From: Streblospio benedicti
Lineage: Eukaryota > Annelida > Polychaeta > Spionida > Spionidae
Reading direction: 5' to 3'
Assembly (NCBI GenBank): GCA_019095985.1
Contig: JAGTTF010006035.1
Coordinates: 1 to 64,000, forward strand
DNA: 64,000 nucleotides
This document shows, one piece after another, positions 56,144 through 64,000 of this stretch. Both the position numbers and the translations under genes were made by a program. Each line of letters begins with the position of its first letter. The first letter of the stretch is position 1. The notes under the pieces are model-generated. The model worked only from the letters and a program-made list of their open reading frames with translations. It was not told the origin of the DNA and did not search any database.

Positions 56144-56944
56144 CAGTAGCTACATATTTCCAGTGTTACAATAGAGAGATAGAATGTTTTTTATTGACAA
56201 ATAATACATTCCATGGATGTGTTTGTCCTTGCAATGTTCCCCACCCGGGTGACTTTACGTCTGTATCGTAAGTGGAGGCCGCAATGCGCATGCCCGCCAT
56301 TGTTGTGATTACCAAGGTTCCCGTTCATATCAAACGACATTTCCCGTCTAATTGTCCTTTCGCTACCTGGACGCAGTAATGCACATCCTGCTGCTTTGTC
56401 CATTACGCAGTGTTCCTTGTAGTATTTCAGTATTATCAATACTGCTGTCATGTGATATGATAACAAAGCCATACATTCCATGGGGCGTTCTCCCCTTCTC
56501 CCCAAAACAATCCTTCTGATTACGTCTGCAAAATCACCGGACGTGCCTCGGACAGGTCCTAAAAACCCCCTAATGATTGACCGTTCATTGCTAAAACATG
56601 ACCCACAATTGTCCTTTCAGCACTGACAAAAGGTGACACATCCAATAAATTGTCAGATTACGCAGTTGATGTTGAATTAGTGGTGTAAATGAATATTAAT
56701 GGATTTATCATTCACAAATGTCATGTGATATGAAAAAAGACACTCATTTATGTGGGACATGAAAATGTGAAAAAAATTGACTGTCAATTTTTGACAAAAC
56801 AATATCATTTCATAGGGGTTTTGGCGTGAAAAGCCATAGTGCCACCTGGGCCTACTATGGAGCACTGTGCTACAGTCTGGGACAGCAGGCATCAATGCTT
56901 CAAAAGGTACAGGCTGGGTCACGGGGCGCTTCAATAATACATGG

Positions 56945-57278
56945 TGTGCTTCCGTGGCCGAGTGGATAGGCAGTTGGACTCGTGACCAGAAGGTCGTGGG
57001 TTTGATTCCCGGTCGGGTCTGATGGTGGGTGTTGAGCTAATAAGGTTGCACACTGCTCCGTGGTACCTACACGTTAAATAGGTACAGGTCAGGCGAGTGA
57101 ACGCTAATGTGGTTGATTAGCACGTCTGTGCTACGGTAGCCAAACGAAGTGTTTTATGCTCCCCAGGGAGTTTGAGAAAGATATAGTGTGACAAGGATGC
57201 CAATGACCTGGTGTAGATGTAGAGTCGTCTGATCCTTCGGGGAAGAAGACCATAAACCAGACATTTACATTTACATTT
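56945..57278 (+). repeat. tRNA-derived SINE S1, best-preserved full copy
   Basis: GTGCTTCCGTGGCCGAGTGG, then GTCGTGGGTTTGATTCCCGG (A and B boxes of RNA polymerase III promoters), body with CTCCGTGGTACCTACACG, GGTACAGGTCAGGCGAGTG and CCAATGACCTGGTGTAG, and tail CATTTACATTTACATTTTA. About 334 bp. Confidence 0.9.
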
Positions 57279-57289
57279 TACATCATCTC

Positions 57290-57592
57290 TGAGTCAGATG
57301 CTAGCAGAACTCCACTGGAGAGAGCTAGCCCAATGTATAGTAGATAGTAGACTGTGTATGGTGTACAAAAATAGTGCATTGCCTTGTAGATATTCCCATT
57401 CATTCTTACTTCCATCTACAAAGAGATATTGGTCACCTCCAACCCATAGTATCCCATACCCAATATTACCAGTATTCATTTTCCCTCGTACAATAGCAGG
57501 AACCAACTGCCCAGAGACACACTACCATCCAAATCACTAGAAATCTTTAAGAACAAGATTTCCACTGTGTCTCATCCCCTACCTTACTAACC
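57290..57592 (+). mobile_element. LINE C-terminal remnant
   Basis: The final part in one frame reads NQLPRDTLPSKSLEIFKNK before a stop, the W/N-x-LP ... S-L-x-x-F-K pattern that closes many non-LTR reverse transcriptases. An upstream part in a different frame has LHWRELAQ and RLCMVYKN-like remains. It is disrupted and old. Confidence 0.6.
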
Positions 57593-58590
57593 CCTATCTC
57601 TTTCTTTCCCTGTTTTTATCTTGCGCTTAACTAACATTTTATCCCCATTGTACATTTTGTTATTTAAATTCTTGTCCCGCTACTAATATCTATCTTTCTC
57701 TTTTTTTCCTCACACACCCAACCTATAAGCATCTATTAAAGATGGGAGGTTGAGAAAACTTAAAACTGAAGCATATCCGCCAGCCGTCGCACTTACAACA
57801 AAACCCATGAAACCCTCAGGGTGTGTCTCTCCCACCCCCAACTATGTCTGAGAATGATGAACTGCCAGTGTAAGCAGTGTTTGCCTTTACTCTTCACAAG
57901 TGAAAGAAGTCATTAAATTCACTTTCTGAATATAAAGTGGAAGATTACAATACAAAGGCTGCCAGTGGGGGTAACTTTGCGCGGGCCAGTATTTCTACTC
58001 TTGAATGAAGAAGCATAACGTACTCATATACTATGATAAGATAGCTTGTAATTCAATGCCCACCACGTAAGACACGACATTGCACAAAAAAATCAAATAA
58101 ATGCACTTGCATTACATCACAAATAACGTGCTTGTAACGTGTACGGTTCTGGTGCACGGCATCTCACCGTGGTGTGCTCGCCAAAGGCGCGAGCATTGAC
58201 ATATACTTGACTTCAATACGTGTGGGAATAGTATAGATAGGGCCTATGCAAAGTCTATTAATTAGGTTACACAAATCACTCAGACAACCATATAGAAAAA
58301 CTTCTACTATTAACGTCGGACAAAACAGATTACCCGTTACTATCACATAAAGCAATATGTAACCAGTGCTGATATAATGATACAAATTTTTTTTTTTATC
58401 ATTGAAAATAAATAGAATGTGGTTCTAACAATTATGTCTCTGAGGGTGTTTTTGCGTTTCTTTTTTTTTCTTTTTTAAATTCTTTATATAAGGAGGGGGC
58501 CAAAATATAAGGGAGGGGGGCGTCAAAATATTACCTCATAGGGTGGATAATGGAAATTGTGTGACGTAAAGAGGTTATTGGAGGTCAGCA

Positions 58591-58977
58591 ATGGCCAAAC
58601 TTACAATGACGTTATTTGTGAACGGCCCCTCAAGTATTTGCATTGGAGTATCAGGCTTAACCATAATGTACTCAGATAGAAACGTAAAACAAACAGCATT
58701 CAGTGAGAAAAAAAAACAGACCCAAACAGGTGAAAGTCACTTACTACAGGCAATGGCATATTTCATGAACCGATGTTATGAAATATTCAGCCAATGTTGT
58801 TATTATATGGGAGTCTGCATCATACTATTGGCGGTCATAAGTTTTCTTTGGTGTGTTTCACACCTGGTCACTATGGTGTGGACAATTGGAAGCATTTTAG
58901 GGCAAATACTGCGGATTTATAATTCACTGCTTTTTCATAAGATTGGTTGGCTTCAAAATAGGTCTCCTACTGTTTAA
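58591..58977 (+). CDS. Candidate small membrane-protein exon, unrecognised
   Basis: The frame from ATG 58591 is open for 128 codons, but its first ~20 codons overlap a MITE end (GACGTTATTTGTGAACGGCC). A better model is a terminal exon from an acceptor TTACTACAG at 58749, giving MAYFMNRCYEIF and then a hydrophobic stretch of about 25 residues (MGVCIILLAVISFLWCVSHL) before the stop at 58977. One transmembrane segment is likely if it is real. No homologue was recognised and no partner exon was found. Confidence 0.25.
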   Translation: MAKLTMTLFVNGPSSICIGVSGLTIMYSDRNVKQTAFSEKKKQTQTGESHLLQAMAYFMNRCYEIFSQCCYYMGVCIILLAVISFLWCVSHLVTMVWTIGSILGQILRIYNSLLFHKIGWLQNRSPTV

Positions 58978-58999
58978 TTTGACTATCCTTTTTACATAC

Positions 59000-61780
59000 A
59001 TGTGGATCATATTCTATGGATGAGGTTTGTTTTTGCCACGAGTGAGCAAGAGGAGACCTAATGAAAGTGCATCACAGATGCAGAGGCAATATACCACCAT
59101 CCAAACATATACAGCTTCCATATAGTTATCAGTTAACTAATTTCTAAAACTAATTCCAAACATGGCATATAAAAAATCATCATTGCTTCAACGCGTGTAA
59201 TAATGTCCATTTTCATTTTTCATCTCAAGATTGCTGTAATTACAAATTGAAAAGGATTGAAGGCCTTGTAACATTGAATAAAAGATGCACTTAGACAAAT
59301 ATCAACGTCACCTCCGCTTGTGTTTAATTAACATTTGTTTTCTCTTTCTGTTGAATGGTTGCCTACAATACCAGCATTATTTGTATTGCCCTTGTTCCTG
59401 CATTATATTAGCATGCACTAACTCTCTATAGTGGATGTGTGTAATGAATAAATGAGAATACAAGGTCATGATGACTCTGAAACAACTGCGCATCCTACAA
59501 CCGGACTCCAGTTACTCGCATGTGATGTTTTGTGAATACATTTGGACCTGTTGAACTTACACAAAGGTGTAAATTCAATGGTATAATGCTGCATGCATTA
59601 TTGGAAGCTGGAAATCAACAATTGAGATCTGAGTACACATTGACACAGGTATGTACATGCAGTGATCTTGAACTTAGACAGAGCAAATTGTTTTCCCGTT
59701 TGGCATACACACACATGAAATTTCTGCATTGTAAGAATAGTTTACTTCATATTTGGAATCATGTGCGTTTGCAGAAATGGAAGCTGCATTATGATTTTCA
59801 CAGTAGGTGCACTGGTATACAGTTTGTAAGTGCATTAGTGGTGAGATCACAGTTTCTATGAAAAAAGTCGTATATTTGCTAGCTCTTAGTGGGTGAACAT
59901 CCTGCTTGAATGAAGAACCATAACGTACTAGAACTCTAATATTCTATGATAAAATAGCTTGTAATTCAATGCCCACTACGTAAGATACGACACTGCACAA
60001 AAATCATATAAATGTACTTGCATTACATCACAAATAACGTGGTTACACAATTATATGAAGCGTTGCCATTGAAAACTAGATACACTCTAAACGAATGCTA
60101 CGGTCACTTGGGCTTAACTTATTAAAACCGCATGGTCCAAGCAAAAAGCCCATCATACACGCTAGAAAGCTGCGTCTGTGCGTTGAAATTAGACGTATAT
60201 TTGACGTATTAAGTACGTATGGTCCACACATAATTAACAGGTAAAACAAGCCCTGTCCTCGCATTACACAGTGCTTGCAAAGTTTAATCACATCAACTGT
60301 CATATTATAAGGTGTTCCCTGATCTTTCGTGTGAGATTAATGCTTGGAGTCTGTGTGACAGGGCTTTAATATACTACATTCTGACCAACTGGACACATAC
60401 AATGCCAAGAGCAGCGGACGGATATGGAACAGTATATGCCCGCTAGTTTCGGCTATCGACCAAATGAACCAATCAGAATGAAGGCTATGGGTGGGGGTGG
60501 GGAGGGGTGGGGTGGGTGGGGGTGTAATTATAGGGTATAGTTGTTCACGTCGCTCTACAACTTAATAGACGGTAGACCTACAGTTAAAAAATCATAAATG
60601 AATGAGCTCACAACCCCCAAAAGCTAAACCGATGTGTTAATTGTACATGCATGGCAAAAGGTTTGCACTCCATGTTAAATTACAAAATAGATATCAAAAT
60701 ACCATGGCGGACATTTTGAAATTTAAAATAAGGGCAAAACTCGGTAAGCAATCGTATGACAAACACAGTTATTGAACTCACACCCTCAAAGTATGTAAAA
60801 GAGACTATCTGTCCATATTTTTTCCATTTAACATGCTTCTAAAGTCCTAAAGGGGCCTCACAGTTGAAGATTCCAGTCCACTAGACAAACCCAATGACCG
60901 GCAAGTACCGTCCATTCAAACCCGGGTGCCAGTAAACACTGGTGGTGCACCCACACTCCATCACAGACCCAAATAGATGACTGTGTACAGAAGAGAGACA
61001 TTCTCATACACTGAGGATTTGGCATACACACACCCTAATTTACCACAAGAGAGGTCTCACTGTCCGCAACCAGCCATTACGATTGGCCAAGAAAATCCAT
61101 AATTACTGTGTGACAACGCGGTTGATTTTTCGTCGGTTGTCATTGAATTCATATATCTTTATCACTGATGTTACTAAATATGCTTTTAGCCAAAGCTGTG
61201 ATAAAACATTTTACAAGTTACTTATATGGGTCAGGTGTTTGCGACAGCATCACTTTACATTACACATGTATAATGTCGAGATGTAACGCGTAAGTTGACC
61301 GGTTTGTTTGTTTTGTTTGTTTTTATATATAATTCACTTGTTATTGTTTTGTTGTTGTTTTTCAATTGAATGTGAGCCGTAATGGCCTCATGTCTTGCCA
61401 TATTACGCGTTGTTAGTTGTGTACTGTTGCTGATTAACTCCTAAAACACTACTGGTAACGGTCGGTTCTGGACGGTGATAATTCACACCTATGTGTTTGC
61501 TGAATGGTTCACTGGAACTACAAATATCACCCTATCCAAAGGCGACAAGAATACATCACTTACCGATATACTAAAAGTAGCTTTTAGCTGCTAATAGTGG
61601 GTGTAGGTCATCAGGTTTCATAGTCAGTCCCCCGTATTTCAAGTTTTTGCTCAACCTGAGCAAATCATTAAAACTCCATTAGCCCTTGAAGGTGAGGTCA
61701 TTAGTTGTAGTATGAACATTAGCCCAAACACAGTTGTGATACATATGACTATGAACATAAAATGAGTATATACGTAAGTG
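59000..61780. other. Spacer without recognised genes
   Basis: AT-rich DNA with a G-rich patch (60484-60525). The phrase AAGCATAACGTACT ... GCCCACCACGTAAGAC at 58007-58130 is repeated at 59915-60045, a direct repeat of about 130 bp. CATGGCGGACATTTTGAAAT at about 60704 resembles the region at 38833 in the LINE. Confidence 0.45.
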
Positions 61781-61797
61781 GGTTTACGGTTGTAAAC

Positions 61798-61886
61798 CTT
61801 TGGAATCGAACTCACGATCTCCTGATCACACAAGACCAGTCATATGTGTAGATCAGGCGCCTTATCCATTAGGCCAACCGTCCTGC
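61798..61886 (-). ncRNA. tRNA-like sequence with the same extended hairpin as at 44.5 kb
   Basis: The minus strand starts GGACGGTTGGCCTAATGGAT (D-arm-like) and has GTGAGTTCGATTCC (B box). CCTGATC and GATCAGG form a stem whose loop contains ACATATGACTGG, as at 44.5 kb. The acceptor arm is not conserved. Probably a SINE-like derivative. Confidence 0.5.
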
Positions 61887-62089
61887 ACGTTCACAGACAT
61901 GCACATACCCAGCCAGCTTTTATAATCCACTACAGGATTAGGCTCAGCCACTTGGTGGCGCCACTGATATGTGTTTATTTCTGTCTTATTTTTCATCTAT
62001 CCTTCATCCCCAAACCTTTACAAGCCCCTGGGGCCGCGTTTCTTACAATACTGGATCTGTCATATCATAGTCACGGTTTGGGGCATTAT

Positions 62090-63460
62090 GGGTGACAGTT
62101 ACCTGGCCATGTGACATGTTCCGCATTAAGCCTTAAGCCCAACATGACAGAGCTGACGCATGTGTACATTGTGAATGGAATAGCCAGCAAACATGTACTG
62201 TAAAACTTCTCTTGGACGACGCCATTTGCAAGTTGCGCCACACTTGCATTGGTTGTCTTGGGCACATAATTGCAAGTTTACGGGGTCGTCCGTAAAAGTA
62301 TTGCAAGTATTTGAATGAAATTTTGTCAGTATACTTGACAAGTAATCTACCAATAACTGTATTTGTTCGAGCTACCTTTATCTTGCGTAAGTTAGCTACC
62401 CTCTCGTAATTTATATGAATAAGACTATAGTGTTGTGTAGTAAATAAAGTATATATAAATGTCCTCTCTCACTCCCCCACCCCCCACCCCACCCCAGTCA
62501 CACGCACATCTTGATCCATCTTTATAGGGATCTAGTCAATAAGATATGGAAGATCTGTTGAAGATCCAAGATCTTGCTTGACCTAATCGACTAATATCCA
62601 TGTCAAGACAGATTTGGTGCATGATGGGAAAAGATCAATTTAGGATCATCCAATCAACAATGAGTATTCTGATCTATTGACATTAGCAACAGATAGCAGG
62701 TTAATGAAAGCCATGTGCTTCTCATGTTGCTAAACATGCATAACAACTTGAAATATATTAGGTTCTAAATTGAAATATCATTTGAACTAAACAACACGGA
62801 GATGAGCTGATTATAGCAAATAATAGTGCACCTAAAGCACTATTAGAATTGACACGACATTAATTACTATAATGATGAAAATAACAATGGTAGATTGTCA
62901 CAAAATCATCAATATCAACTCTCATCAAAATTAGAAATAAACTATGTCCTGTTGCAGTTGATAGACATCTTGTTTCCACGTAACTCAATGGAGGACTCCT
63001 GTATGTTTATGAATGACTTTGGCTTAGAATATGGGCGTCATCGGTTGTCCCAAACACCAACTGTCACTTTAAATGTAGCAAGCGACGTCACGTTACGTAA
63101 TTCATGACGCGATAGGAATTTAATGGGAAAAAGATGGAATGTAGTCAGTGTCTACTGGTAAAAACCCGTTACTCGAACGTTGCTCGCCAGCGGTCTAGCG
63201 GTAAAACCACTTAATGCCAAGATCACTTTCTCGAGAAAGCAAACAAGTTGATTACGTATTGTCATTCCTGGTATGTGAGACCGGCCACAGGAATCCGCTG
63301 CCACCGCTGGTTAACTTGTTTCCTGGTTACTGCTCACCGCAAATAATCAAACACTTGTTTGATTGTGCGGCGTCAAAAATGGCAAAATATACGATGTGAA
63401 ATGTTTTGGTGCATTTGTTTGGAGCAAAGAAAGTTTCTCACTGATCGGGGGTGGTGATGT
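62090..63460. other. Spacer without recognised genes
   Basis: A pyrimidine-rich block with CCCCCACCCC lies at 62470-62500. An open frame at 62955-63107 follows an AG acceptor-like site, but nothing supports it. The region contains no identified repeat family. Confidence 0.35.
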
Positions 63461-63464
63461 AGTG

Positions 63465-63765
63465 TTCATGTGGTGGTTTATAGTCATGATTCTAGTGCTC
63501 TCACGACTTTATATTTTGACACCAGGTCATTGGCATCCTTGTCACACTATATCTTTCTAAACTCCCTGGGGAGCATACAGTATATTGCAACCGTAGTGCA
63601 GACGTGCTAATCACTCACATTTGCGTTCACTCGCCTGACCTGTACCTATTTTACGAGTGGGTACCACTTAGGGGTAGGTTTGCTCAACACCCACCATCAG
63701 ACCCGACCGGGAATCGAACCCACAACCTTCTGGTCACGAGTCCAACTCCATATCCACTCATTTTA
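63465..63765 (-). repeat. tRNA-derived SINE S1, minus orientation
   Basis: Tail side GGTTTATAGTCATGATTC, body CTCCCTGGGGAGCATACAG and CGCCTGACCTGTACC, B box GGGAATCGAACCC, and a truncated head at about 63762. Confidence 0.8.
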
Positions 63766-64000
63766 AGTTTATTCTCTTTGTTTCAACATCCAAAATCAAT
63801 TAGTAGAGATACATATAGGGGGTGCATGATTCTGCCTTGAAAGGAACAAACGCCCTTAGATTTAATTTAATTTCTAGGTTTAATGTAGTTGTGTATGGGT
63901 AATATACATCAGTCTTAGTGTGCAATGATTCACATTTATTTATACGCATGCGTGACCGAAATATCGAACATTGATATGTATCTAGCCAACTAGTGCATCA

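Noticed and set aside
56191-56505. 104-codon minus-strand frame with charged composition
   Set aside because: Near-symmetrical CATTCCATGG sequences lie at both ends and no splice sites or family motifs were seen; likely repeat DNA.
59532-59861. 109-codon plus-strand frame
   Set aside because: No recognisable motifs and ordinary AT-rich composition; not distinguishable from chance.
62895-63107. 70-codon frame after an acceptor-like CTGTTGCAG
   Set aside because: No donor, partner exon, motif or codon bias supports it.
1-64000. LTR retroviruses, Polintons, other capsid- or envelope-bearing elements
   Set aside because: No long terminal repeats, protease/integrase or capsid-like motifs were recognised anywhere in the window.
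1-64000. CRISPR arrays or bacterial operons
   Set aside because: Repeats are dispersed MITEs and SINEs without regular spacers, and genes are spliced; the DNA is eukaryotic.

Overview
The window is nuclear DNA of an animal, most likely a marine invertebrate bilaterian such as a lophotrochozoan, hemichordate or cephalochordate; the sequence does not settle which. The evidence is GC-rich coding islands of 45-400 bp with GT/AG splice sites, separated by AT-rich introns and spacers full of palindromic MITEs, tRNA-derived SINEs and fragments of LINE and Penelope-like elements. No bacterial, CRISPR, rRNA or LTR-retroviral features were seen. Most long open frames are shadows of exons or repeats, so gene models were built by joining exons by eye. 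Region by region: (1) About 0.3-3.0 kb, plus strand: the 3' end of an unrecognised gene with three exons and a poly(A) signal near 3.3 kb. (2) 4.0-14.0 kb and 15.9-28.5 kb, minus strand: two tandem paralogous genes, here A and B. Each has eight coding exons plus a 5' UTR exon, with matching intron phases. They encode secreted cysteine-containing proteins of about 250-260 residues that I cannot name. Exon 7 and about 60 bp of the adjoining intron are nearly identical between A and B while the other exons are much more diverged, which suggests local gene conversion. Exon 7 of A lacks one base relative to B. (3) 33.4-37.7 kb, minus strand: a 501-residue protein with two tandem caspase-like halves. 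The first keeps a His (GHG) and a Cys (QCF); the second has lost the His motif. Its 5' UTR intron holds a 1.27-kb inverted-repeat element. (4) 37.8-46.8 kb: a mobile-element graveyard with a LINE 5' half that carries a 2A-like motif, an 80-bp CTG repeat and an inserted palindrome, a family of palindromic repeats with datable nested insertions, and a Penelope-type endonuclease tail. (5) 47.4-49.0 kb, minus strand: the last two coding exons of a neuropeptide precursor of allatostatin-C/somatostatin type, with a cyclic peptide core CYWSLVSC split by an intron. (6) 49-64 kb: mostly SINEs, MITEs and LINE remnants, possibly the large 5' intron of the neuropeptide gene, since its signal-peptide exon was not found. 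There is no operon-like arrangement. The only clear functional grouping is the A/B tandem pair. Exon boundaries were placed by reading splice consensus and preserved phase, without transcript support.
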